Of a stretch of 64,000 nucleotides of DNA, positions 1 through 10,900 are shown piece by piece. The position numbers were made by a program, and so were the translations under genes. Under the pieces are notes generated by a model. That model saw nothing but the letters and a program-made list of their open reading frames with translations. It made no database searches and had not been told where the DNA came from. The stretch lies in assembly GCA_021613535.1 (NCBI GenBank), contig CP075494.1, forward strand, positions 14,880,001 to 14,944,000. Reading direction: 5' to 3'. Source of the stretch: Adineta vaga. Lineage: Eukaryota > Rotifera. How positions within the stretch are numbered: the stretch's first letter is position 1; every line of letters begins with the position of its first letter.

Positions 1-678
1 AGTTGAAAATAATTATAGATTTTTCATCAATTGAGAACTAGTTCCTTTTCTGTTTTCCACGTGGGTAGGTCAAATGTATTTACTATGCTAATAAATATTA
101 TTGTAATGTTTATTCAAAAAACAACGGTGAATAATGGGCATAAAGAATTTCTTTTTCTTTCTAACGTTCATATTCAAGGTTGAGACATTGTTTTTCAAAT
201 ATAGTGGAAGAAATAATTTGAATAACATGAATAGTGATGTTTTGTTTTTCAAATGGAAAATATTTCTATTGAATCAAACGAGTTTTTCTCTCCTTTTTCA
301 TCAGAATGAAAAATCATTCGAGCAGAATAGTTTGAGAGAAATCGATGTACTTCATTAGTTGATAACATAGAACGTAGAACGAGTGTTTATTAAATACGAT
401 GAGACAGTCCGATGACTTGAAGAAAAAGAATTATATTACTTTTCTCGAGGAAATCTAACCGAAAGAAATAGTTGTATTTTGTTTTATATATATGTCGTGT
501 TTTCCCTTCGGTTACAGTTCAAGATAGAAAGAAGAAAAAAACCTCTTGCGACGTTTTTCTCTCTTTTGGATAATTTTGTTAAATGTATTTACCGATTTTC
601 TTCCTAATAATTCTGTTAGTTCCGAGAAAGAAACATGCATTGATGAAGTTTAACTATCGTTCGTTTTTTTTTCTTTAA
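1..678. other. A+T-rich flank without a convincing gene
   Basis: Homopolymer-rich sequence. A short open frame at 134-358 (+) is Phe/Leu/Asn-rich and has no recognisable domain; I do not consider it a gene. The segment next to 679 is probably the 3' untranslated region of the acetyltransferase. Confidence 0.5.
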
Positions 679-1383
679 TCAGGTAAAAGATTTCTCTTTA
701 TATTTATTTCGTAAATCTTTGACAACAATCGAACAACCTTTATGAATAGAAATATTTTGAAATGTTTTCTCGCCCGAATAATTTTCGTAGGAATTATAAT
801 TAATTGTTTTGAAAATTTGAAAATTATATTTAAGAAATGCCTTCAGTGAATAGTCACCAGTGACATCAGCGTAGATTAAATCAAAATTGTTTTCTTTTGC
901 AAATTGAATTGATTTATCAATTAATTGACTTGCTAATTGATTTCGTCGATATTTAGGATTAACACCAAGAAGATAAACATGAAATAGATTATTACATTGA
1001 AATTCTTTGAATAGATCAATATTTTCATGTAATTTTGTTAGAAGACCACTGATATGTTCATGTTTATGTAAATAATGACGATTTAAGGACGAATAGAGAA
1101 TATCAGAATGATCAGTTGTATCATCGTCTTTTTTATCATGAAGATTAAGTGAATAAGCGATTGGTAGAGAACAATTCTTTTCTAAATCATAGAAAGCTAA
1201 ACTAAGATGATCAGTTTTTGCTTTATAGAAGACTTGTTTTAACCAAGGTAAATCAATTTCATCCGGTACTTTTGTTTTCAAATATTGATTCATTGGTTCA
1301 TAGGGAAAAAATGTTTCCATAACAAATAATTCGAATTCCATTGTAAATTCATCTTCACGCATTAAACGACATGTAAAAGACAT
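679..1383 (-). CDS. GNAT-family N-acetyltransferase-like protein
   Basis: Single-exon reading frame of 234 residues. The C-terminal half has a GNAT acetyl-CoA-binding signature: a beta strand (residues 134-141, FHVYLLGV) followed by the pyrophosphate-loop motif RRNQLA (146-151), which fits R/Q-x-x-G-x-G/A except that the first Gly is Gln, then an amphipathic helix and a strand (LIYADV, 169-174). The fold resembles arylalkylamine or polyamine acetyltransferases of invertebrates, which acetylate small amines in the cytosol; the substrate cannot be read from the sequence. The start is the first Met, and a strong pyrimidine-AG acceptor lies immediately upstream of it, suggesting a spliced 5' leader. 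No intron is needed within the coding part. Confidence 0.72.
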   Translation of the reverse strand: MSFTCRLMREDEFTMEFELFVMETFFPYEPMNQYLKTKVPDEIDLPWLKQVFYKAKTDHLSLAFYDLEKNCSLPIAYSLNLHDKKDDDTTDHSDILYSSLNRHYLHKHEHISGLLTKLHENIDLFKEFQCNNLFHVYLLGVNPKYRRNQLASQLIDKSIQFAKENNFDLIYADVTGDYSLKAFLKYNFQIFKTINYNSYENYSGEKTFQNISIHKGCSIVVKDLRNKYKEKSFT

Positions 1384-1385
1384 CT

Positions 1386-2356
1386 AGAAAAGAAATTTTT
1401 ATTTGCGATTATATCTTGATGTCTCAAGTTAGTTTGATAGAAAACTCTCGTCTGGTAATAATCATCAATTGAATAATCGAAGAAAAAGAAAAGTTAATGT
1501 TCGGAGAAACAATATTCAATCGGAGCTGATAGCGAGCAAGAAAACATTAGTCTGTTCTCTGAACAAAGAACATTCTTTTGTAAGACGAAGAAAAAAGAAA
1601 AGATAGTCATCTGCTTTGAGATGTTATTATAATCAGAAGCATAACCATTGAAATACATTAGAAAAAAAAACCGATGTAATCTATCATGACAGAAAAGAAA
1701 AGAAATGAGATTTTTTTTCTTCTTAGTTCACTGTAAAAAATCAATCTTCTATCTTTTTTTATATTAATCATAAACAACTATATATATATATATATAGGTC
1801 ATGTAGATAATTAATTAAAATCAATCTTATACGAATAGAAAATATTCTTTTAATTTTTATTTCTATCTATGAAATTCTCCATAGATTTGAATTGTTGTTG
1901 TTTGTTTTTCTTCCTATCAAGCAATACTTCGATTATTTCTAGGTATAAAAGATAATTTATGGCAGATTTACGAACAACTGTCAAAGAGTATTATTTTGTG
2001 AACATCGTAAATGCATCATGAGCACATATCCGTTTGTTTTCTTCTTCTCGATGTTTGTTTTCAAGTAGGCCTTACTAGTCGTATTGATGATAGACTGATG
2101 CAAACTCATCCATTGAAACACATTACATCTTCTATCTTCTTATTTTCTTTTTCTTTCTTCGTCTTCTTTTTTGCTTATTATATATCTATATTCAAATGAA
2201 TGCTTCCATCGACTAGAACTTCCCTATTGAATGATTTGCATTTCTATTTCTTCGCTTATTTGATTCTCTCATATCATTGTTAATAATATGCGTATTTCTT
2301 TTTTGTTTTGTTTTATTTTAGATTAATATCAATTGATTTTAGTTTTCATTGTTAAA
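1386..2356. other. Intergenic region between divergent genes
   Basis: This separates the minus-strand acetyltransferase from the plus-strand seven-helix gene, so it probably holds both promoters. It contains a short (TA)n run near 1779-1796 and purine/pyrimidine tracts. Near its right edge are two acceptor-like TTTTAG sites, the second 14 nt before the next ATG. No coding signal was seen. Confidence 0.5.
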
Positions 2357-4061
2357 ATGAATTTAGGAATGAATAATGATGATTTTCTTCGCGAATTTAA
2401 TCGATCACTTCGATATAATTTTCCGAAGAAACTTTTCGCATTCTCTCAACCAAAACGTTCATTTCATCCGAAAGTTTTTTCAAATTTTCAAATCATTGAA
2501 ATTTGTTTTCTTATATTTATTCTCATCGAACATACATTCATATTTCTCTTAACATTTCAAAAGAAACCATCGAAAACTAATCGAAAGTAAGAAGAAGAAA
2601 AAGTAACATACAAAGAAACCTTTCTCATTTTTTAGAATATCAAATCAATTTGCAATTGATCTTCCGTCAAAAACATTTCTTTATTGTTGTTTACATCGAA
2701 ATTGGATTCGTGCATTTTCATTTACAAATATGTGTCTTTCATGTGTGTATTTTGTTAAATTATTACTCAAACATTATCATCCAAATCTTGTTCATCATTC
2801 GTCAATTACATTTTACTCTTTACCATTAAATCTTTTACAACAAATCTTAGTTAATTTTAGTACATTTCATCTTTTAATTATATCTATTAGTGTATTTCAA
2901 TATTTTCTTCGATATTATCGTTTAATGAAAAATACTTATTCAAGTTATTTTTTTAACGAACAAAATCTTCTTTTAACTCGACATACAAATGTTGCATTGA
3001 TCTTAAGTGGATCTTTAGCCTTGATTTTTGCATATAATTTTATATTCTATGCTCCAAAACATCCACAAACATTAAGTTTACTTCCTTTGGTTACATTTAA
3101 TATGATTCTCTTACCATTGATTAATTTCATCATACTTTTATTTCTAATCATTTGTTTCATTCTAAGTTTTTCTTTTAAAACTGATGTTGAATATTTCTCT
3201 GTTGATGATGATCCAGAAAATTTACGTTTAATTATTGAAAAAAATACGTGTATTAAATGTTATTCGAAAATTTTACGAAACAATCCGAATTTATTTCAAG
3301 ATAATAATTATTCGTATCGTAATTTATATAAACATTTTTTTCCAACAAATTTACGTTCATCATATCCATTTCAAACAAAACGTATCTATCATCTCTCACC
3401 GACTAAAGAGAATTATTCTCATGAAGAACTCAATGAATCTGAAATCAATCCAACAGATGCCGCAGTTTTTAAAACAACATTAATTCAATTAAATCATCAA
3501 CATTCATTATGTCATTTATGTTATTATTTACTTGCTATATTTCTTTTGAAATATATTCTCTTTACATTTCCGCAATATATTCTTCAAATGTTATTTCATT
3601 TCAAACAATTTTATTATTTTATTTTGAAAAAAAATTATTCAAATAATATAACTGATTCTCTATATGAAAATTATGATTTGCCTTTAAAATTATTTCATTT
3701 TTTATTTTTAATATCACGATTTGGTGATAGTTTCTTATTGATACGTTTATCTTATTTTATGAAAAAATATTTTCCATGTTGGTGTCATTTCAATTCGAAA
3801 TTACTACGACGACGACAACAACAACAACTATCTCATCAAATTTTAACAATGAAAACGTCAATTTCATCGACAAATAATGAAGGAATATCTGGTAATGATG
3901 TTTCGAAAGGAAATGAAACAATTGAAAGATCACATTGGAAAAGAAAACATTGTCGATTTCGTTTTCGATTTCAATTTGTACCATTATGGTCGACGAATGG
4001 ACGGAAATTATTTAATATCGAAGGTAGAAGAAATAAGAAGGAAAATATCGAAATCTTGTGA
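2357..4061 (+). CDS. Seven-transmembrane receptor-like protein
   Basis: Two exons, 2357-2586 and 2636-4061, joined by a 49-nt GT-AG intron that keeps the frame (551 residues). Seven hydrophobic segments are visible: near residues 35-58, 100-115, 128-160 (ending in the basic stretch FLRYYRLM, where rhodopsin-like receptors carry DRY), 178-202, 208-240, a long hydrophilic loop of about 110 residues, then a sixth segment and a seventh (LFHFLFLIS). A Gln-rich basic C-terminal tail follows. The short N-terminus, long third inner loop and basic tail fit a G-protein-coupled receptor topology, but there is no NPxxY or CWxP motif, so the family cannot be assigned. Another multipass membrane protein is possible. 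The start at 2357 lies 14 nt after a good acceptor; an in-frame Met at 2333 is an alternative. Confidence 0.6.
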
Positions 4062-4253
4062 GACTATTTACATTGATTAAGGATTAAAAAAAAACAATTT
4101 TGTTAACCATTTACTATATCAAAGAATTTCATGAGAATGAAACATGTCTGAATCTGTTTTGTATTTCATTGTTATTATTTGAATAAACATTTACTTATAC
4201 TTTGAGAAACCTTTTTACTAAATATATAAACAGAATCAAATCGATCTTATTCA

Positions 4254-4892
4254 TAGGCATTTAATATCACTAGCTGAACATGAAATCTTTACTTGTGGAC
4301 ATACAATATCAAGATGATGATTAAAAATAATCTGATACTCTGTATAATCATATAAGGAATATATTAGTTAGAATTGAAATTGGTTCAACCAAAGGTATGA
4401 AACATATACTACATCGTAACTCATAATCAATCGATTCTTCCTTGAGATATTCGTAATTGTGTATTGAAGATTGATAATATATTGGAGATGTTATATTCAT
4501 TTGTTGATGAAGTATACTAATAATAATGATACTATTCGGCACGTTCTTTTGCCATTGAAGTTGTAGAACAAAAGCAAACACATATTTTTTATAAACCGCT
4601 TCATAATCAAAAGTTTTAAAGAAATTTTCGTAAGTTTTTACGAGGTTTTGCACATAAAACATGCTAAAGTACAAGATTTTAAGGTAGAAATGTGATAAAT
4701 GTCTACTCGTCAGTATCCAAATCTAGAAATCTCTTCAAAAAGATCTTTAACGATTTTGTAAACCTTTGGCTCTAATAAAAGTTTCGCACCAAAACGTTGA
4801 AACGATTTAGTCATTTTAGAAGCTTCCGAGGGCGTTAATATGTGAAGATATTTATTCATGTCAATCCATCTTTTGGATTTTTCTGAGAACAA
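4254..4892 (-). pseudogene. Decayed RING/TRAF-type zinc-finger gene fragment
   Basis: Minus-strand frames broken by stops encode pieces that look like one degraded gene. A 60-residue helical piece lies at 4710-4892. A frame at 4348-4674 ends in a segment with a C-x2-C pair (LRCSICFIPLVEPI), typical of the start of a RING or U-box finger. After two stops comes a short Cys-containing stretch (CPQVKISCSASDIKC, about 4256-4300) reminiscent of TRAF-type zinc knuckles. No intact product is predicted. The identity is an inference from cysteine spacing only. Confidence 0.3.
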
Positions 4893-5329
4893 AATAAAAA
4901 TTTAATTTGAAATCCATGGCTGATAGTTTTGTTATAGATGTTGTAAACGATCCTCTATAATTTGTTAATATTTGATCAGAGTTGGAGTATATGAAATATA
5001 ATAAAGATTGATTCTTAACAAGAAAGCAGTATTAGATTGTTTAAATAATGTTAATATCAACAAAATCGATACTTAAGATTGTCACTGGATCCTATTCAGT
5101 TCAATTTTGAACCATTCATCTTCCTGACTTCTAACGCATCTGTTTTTTACAAATTAACTGGTATATTTGATTATGATACATGACTATTCATTACTACATC
5201 AGATGTTTAATTATTCACATATCACAAACAGATTATAAAAGTGACTTTGACATGAAATATAAACAAAAGACTATCAATCAATCAATAATTTAAATTAGTT
5301 TACAGCATGAAAGATCACCATTTCACTCA
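4893..5329. other. Spacer without recognised features
   Basis: A+T-rich sequence with frequent stops on both strands; nothing recognised. Confidence 0.4.
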
Positions 5330-5959
5330 TTGTATACTTTCTTAACCATTTGTATATCGAAAAAAAGACATTTCAAATCGAGAATCGTCAATAGTACGAT
5401 TAGAAAACTAATGTTTAGATTCAGACAGTTCGTTTCATATTCTATTTGTGAAATTGTTTGTACAATTCAAGATTCTCTTATCATATTGTTTACGTATTTA
5501 TTACAAATATATCTTGACCTGTTGTTTCTTATCTATCATCATAATTATGCTGATCATTATGATGAATGTCCACATACTTATACTACAAGTTTTGTTTTGT
5601 TCGATTCTTCTATGATCAAAGATTATCCTGACCGTGGTTATCTGTATCTATATCAGTATACACTATCTCCTTTGTATTATCTACTGGAAATATTAAAAAC
5701 CTATTTTCATACGTTTAATAATTCTTTGTTATATACTACTAGTACTATAAAAACAGAAATTAATTTTATCTTTTTGACGGATTTACTTGTGCATGAATTT
5801 TACTATACTGGCTCAACTGATCTATTGACATTACATTATGATGAAGTTGTCAAAAACAAAGTTCAACTCTCATCAAAGAAAGATTTCTTGACGTCATCAT
5901 TATTTATATATGAACAGTCTTTGTTGTCGATTTCTCAAACAACCATCAATGATGATTAA
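5330..5959 (+). CDS. Uncertain ORF, Tyr/Leu-rich, unknown function
   Basis: An uninterrupted frame of 209 codons. The predicted protein is rich in Tyr, Leu, Thr and Ser, with one moderately hydrophobic segment (about residues 45-70, ILFTYLLQIYLDLLFLIY) and no motif I recognise. Its length in such A+T-rich DNA is mildly suggestive of coding, but the composition lacks the charged-residue balance of the surrounding real genes. There is no clear acceptor near the start. It may be a gene relic or a chance frame. Confidence 0.25.
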   Translation: MYTFLTICISKKRHFKSRIVNSTIRKLMFRFRQFVSYSICEIVCTIQDSLIILFTYLLQIYLDLLFLIYHHNYADHYDECPHTYTTSFVLFDSSMIKDYPDRGYLYLYQYTLSPLYYLLEILKTYFHTFNNSLLYTTSTIKTEINFIFLTDLLVHEFYYTGSTDLLTLHYDEVVKNKVQLSSKKDFLTSSLFIYEQSLLSISQTTINDD

Positions 5960-6338
5960 TTAAACAATAGACTTCTTTCTTTTTTGTATTTGATAAGGAA
6001 AACTTAAAACAAATGGTCTATGCATGCAGATTTGTTTTACTGATTTCAAGTGAATGTGAATCAAAAATTAATTAAAGTTATTTCCGTATTACTATCGTCT
6101 ATGATTGACGTCATTCGATAAATTTTGTGATGTCACTACAAGATAAGTAGTTATATCTTCAAGAAGTTTTATTTTTGGGAATAAATACTTTATTTCAACA
6201 AATGTTCATACGCACGACATAGAATACAAGAGAAAACAAACCGAAATAACCTTATACAGAAGTCTTATTTTACTTGTATCATCAAATCAATTTGTTTTTT
6301 GTTTTTTTGTTTTTTCTTCTTCTAATATGTGTTTTTAT

Positions 6339-6800
6339 TTACATATGAGATTGATGTTCTTGTTCTTGAAAGAATTTATCCAATGCATCTTCAATTTGAG
6401 TTTTAATTTCATCATTTAATTGAACGAATGTTGCTGGTTTTGATTTATTCAAAGCATTTTGTTCAATCGATAAAATCAATGGTTTTGTAAGAGTATTCAC
6501 CGAATCTTTACCCATTTTTTTTTCCAAATTTTTCAAAGCAATATCTAATGCACGAGATGGAATGTGTGAAAATGTTGTGGGATTCTTAATCAGTATTAAT
6601 AACATAGCATGAACAAGTTGATCAGCATCAGATTTAATTAAGTAAAAATAACGATGAAGAATTTCTTTTGCTTGTTCAAATGTTTGATCAGTTGATAAAT
6701 CTTGAGGAACATTAATTTGTTTCGTTAATTTTTCTTGTACAGGTTTCATTGAAACAAGACCAATAAGAATTGAAATAACAATGATATATGTAGTGAACAT
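6339..6800 (-). CDS. Small secreted protein, helical, unknown family
   Basis: Single exon, 153 residues. The N-terminus is a good signal peptide (hydrophobic core YIIVISILIGLVSM, residues 5-18), probably cleaved near residue 19-20. The mature part is Lys/Glu/Gln/Leu-rich, predicted largely helical, and has no cysteines. It reads like a compact helical secreted or lumenal protein; no known family was recognised. A pyrimidine-AG acceptor ends 7 nt upstream of the start codon, supporting this start and a spliced leader. Genes on both sides are far enough away that it stands alone. Confidence 0.6.
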   Translation of the reverse strand: MFTTYIIVISILIGLVSMKPVQEKLTKQINVPQDLSTDQTFEQAKEILHRYFYLIKSDADQLVHAMLLILIKNPTTFSHIPSRALDIALKNLEKKMGKDSVNTLTKPLILSIEQNALNKSKPATFVQLNDEIKTQIEDALDKFFQEQEHQSHM

Positions 6801-7958
6801 ATTCGTACTAAAAGATAAATAGAGAAATAAGTTGTTGTTGTTTTTCTTCTTCTTCTAAGATCATCTTGAACTTCTAATCAAATAAGAAACTACAAGTTTA
6901 TTTAACTTTTCTCATTAAAGAACTTTTAGCTAAGCTTAGCTCATCGTCATCACTTTTAAGTAGATAAGAAATAGATTTAGACGTAGATAAATGACACTAA
7001 GCGGATTGTGTCAATAGTAATTTAAGAGAAACTCATGTTTTAATGAGAGAAAAAATAGTTGAGTTCATTTAGAACTGTTCATCAAGTTAAAAAAGAGAAA
7101 TATCTATGGAATATAATATGTCTTCTCGTTCTCTATCGAAAGCAACTAATATAACTAAAGACTAAAAAAAACATCTCTCTATCTAAGCCATTCACACTCA
7201 TCAAATTCGGATGAAATTATGTTTTTTTTTCATCAATTTTTATGAACAACGGACCTTGTTATAACTGTCATTATTGACATAAATATTTATAAGATATTTC
7301 CTTAAGTTAAATTGTGAAGAACCAGAAAGTTGTTTTTCACTACCTGATAATCAATTTTTATGTTTAAATCTTGAGGGCGTGTGTTGTATGTCAGAGAAAG
7401 AAAAGAGCAAATGAATATTCTAACAATGAGTATCTGTTAAACAAGAAGAACACATAATGAATCATCAAAATGACAACAAAAAAAAGATTTCTATGTTGGT
7501 GTTCGACCAATTAAACAAAAACGATGTTTTTCTTCTCGTTTTTTTCTCTCTCTCTCTCTCTGTCTCTTTCTTTCGCTCCCTTTTGCTTATCTTATTTTCT
7601 CTTCCTTCTTCTGCTTCTTCTTTCTTTAACATACAACAAGCATGAATATTTACAAATGACATCAAAAGGTCAATGGAATTATTTTAACGTATGAACTTTA
7701 AACTTTAAATCGTTTCAATATATGATTCATAGTATTGCATCAGTAGCCTTTAATGTATTTGAATCAACGTTAATATATATATATTTTTTTTTGTTTTAAA
7801 GAAAAAGAAAAGTAATACAGATAAAACTTTGAACTAGTGTTTTTTTTGTCTAAAAATATCAATCAACGAAAGTAATAAACTTGAGAAATTATTTATCGAA
7901 TCGAATAAAAAACTACAATTGAGAAAAAAAATCAAAAAAGATACAACAATGAACAATA
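6801..7958. other. Gene-free spacer with CT-rich repeat
   Basis: The stretch contains a (TC)n run near 7545-7562 followed by imperfect pyrimidine repeats. Short frames on both strands across it are low-complexity shadows. The part nearest 7958 is the 3' flank of the NADPH oxidase gene. Confidence 0.5.
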
Positions 7959-10900
7959 TTAAAATAGTTCTTTTTTATAAACAAATCCATATTGACGACA
8001 TTTCTTTGTTAATGTTGTTGATAATGCTGGTGGTCCACAATAAAATACGGAAATTTTTCCTTTCTTTTGATTTGATAAATCTGAAAATACCTAAAGGAAA
8101 AAAGATAAAACGCTTTCAAACATATGAATAGGAACATTTGGAGCACAGTGCCCTTTACGTATTTTGTACTCAATATACATTGAATATTATTTAAAAAAAT
8201 GTTATTTAAACAGGAAGTATACTTGGAATCTCTTACAGTACGTAAAGAAATAGTGAAGGTGAAGATCATTTGAACGTTGATAAACAGAAACGTCATACCT
8301 GTTTTTTGCTTAAGAGAATTCTTCGGGGGATGAACAGGAAGATCAGATTATCTTGTACGTGTTAGATTACTGTGGATCAAAATCTACCTATATATTATTT
8401 ATAACTTGAACGCAATAGAATTTCGATGATAAAATGAACAAAATGTCAGAAGAAATTGCTCAAGTGTCTATGTTTACGTTCGAAGTGTTCTATCTTCCTT
8501 TCTAATTTTACGCTTTATCATTTCCGAATAGTTTATCATTGATTGAAAAACCTTTTCAAAGTAATTTACTCAAAAAAGAAAGAGGTAAGACCTTGAGATT
8601 CTCGTTTATAACTATAAATAGTTCTGAATACGAGAATAAAAATTATCAATCAGATTGTTTTATCTCTGAAATTTTAAAATAATCATAAATGTAATGTAAT
8701 CTATTTTCACACCCAACGTCCTTTTGACAGAACTTGAACTTCTGTGTGACGCTTCTCATTCATTAGTCTATAAAAAAAACTCTTTGAAGATGTTCTTGTC
8801 GATCAAACGACATTTGGTTCTTTGATCAATTATTTTTATTCTACATTTCCTTATGTTTTTAATTCATCTGTTTTTTGTCCAAAGCAGAATGTCACTTTTC
8901 TAACATTTTGTTACCTGATCCCAATCGGGTCGACCATGTTTAGTTCGTTGTCGAAGACTATCTACTGCATCACAATTCGCAGCATTTTCTCGTCCAATTA
9001 AATCCAAGGAAAGATAAACATTCAATGCTTTTAAATCTGCTGCTGATTTGGCACTTGTAACATAGAGATGAACTTCAAGTAAAGATCCTTTATCAGAATT
9101 TTGTCTTAAACGTTGCTGTTCAATTTCCATTCGTGCTAATAAACTAATAAACCATTCAAGTGAACGTTGTTCACGAGTAACCCAAATGAAATCTACCTAA
9201 AGATAAAAACAATTTTTCTTTTTTTTTCGAAGAGAAAACAATCAATCTCTACTTTTTTAACAAATGGTTCATCATTTTGTGGATTATCCCAAATATAATC
9301 GCAATTTGGACATTTATGTCGAAGATTTCGATAACGACACATAATACTTTGTAAAATAGATGCAAATGGTGTAATACCAATACCAGCAGCAATTAAAACA
9401 GCATGTTCAGCTTCAAAGATATGTTGAGATGGTGCACCATATGGTCCATCAATTAAAATCTAGATAAATCAAATAGTTTCCTTTTTTTCATCACAAATCA
9501 AAAGAAATTTTATCGTTTTAATTACTTGTAAATCTTCTCGATCATTGAATTGAAGTGAATTCATTTGTATTCGATTATGATTTTGATACATACGTAAATA
9601 ACCAAGTGCATCGGATAAACGTGAATCATTGAAAGCATTTTCTTGTTGATCCTCATTCATTGATGGTGTATTCGATATGCGTAAACAATAATCACCAACA
9701 GGCGGAACAGATAGAAGATTATTTTGTTTGTGTGGTAATACAGAAACATTTTCCTCAATTGTCTCTTGAATTTTATGAACATCAGTAAGAATTGATGCAT
9801 TAGTTGAATGTAAATGATTTCGATCATATAAAGTAACCGATGAATGACATGAAGGTGATAATTTTGTTTGAAATCGAACTTGTGGTAAAGATACTGAACT
9901 ACTTTTTGGTTTAATTTCATCACTTGTTCGTACTGATGAACGTAATCGACAATCATTTTTATTGGAATCAATTGAAGAACTTGTTTCATCAGATTTTGAA
10001 CCACGTAATTCATTTATATAAGCTTGTGACATTCGAGAACGCATTGATGTACGAAGATGTATATGGCTATTATCATCAAGTAAAACGCCGTGATCTTGTT
10101 GTAATTTCGTTCGAAATAGATCATAAACACGTCGTGTCCAATGGCCACAAGCACGAACATGAAGCCAAATGTTATCTAAAAAAAATATAAATTGATAATA
10201 TTCAATTTGAGATCGAATCGATCTATTACCTTTATGTTCTGGAGCACTACTAATACTAAATGGATGCCATTCAAAACTTGCAACGGCAGGAATATTGATA
10301 TAAATATAATCACCAGGTTTATAGTTAAATTTTCTTGGTTTATTAATAACTAAATGAAGAACCTAATCATATGAGAAAAGAATTGAATTAAAATTCGATT
10401 TGAACATAGAAGAAGAAAAAAAGACTTTTACTTGAGATGGTAATAAAATTGCTTCCATAATGAAAGTTTCTCCATGTTTATTCGATCGAGATTTATGATA
10501 ACGTTGAATTTTTTCAATTACATATAAAATTCCAGGTAACATTAACCATTTCCAAAAATTAGGTCCATGTACAAGCATAATAATTAACCAAGGAAGAGTT
10601 AACATATGACACCAATAAAATAACTAAATCAATCGAAATTAATCTTTCTTTTCATCAATAAATCACTTCTTACTTGAAAATAACCACTCTTTCGAACAAA
10701 TGGTAAACACATTACATAGAAAATAGCTCCTAAAATGAATACAATCACACCAGTTATATATCCAAGACCTAATTTTGATGTAACAAGTGCATCAATATAA
10801 TTATGATGTGTATCACGATATGGTTCTAAAATAGTTGTGCAAAAAGAAAATGATTTTCTCAAAACGGAAAACATCGAAATTGAACTTACTACATCGAGCA

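Noticed and set aside
7457-7665. Short Ser/Phe- or Arg/Glu-rich frames
   Set aside because: They arise from the CT/GA simple repeat on either strand.
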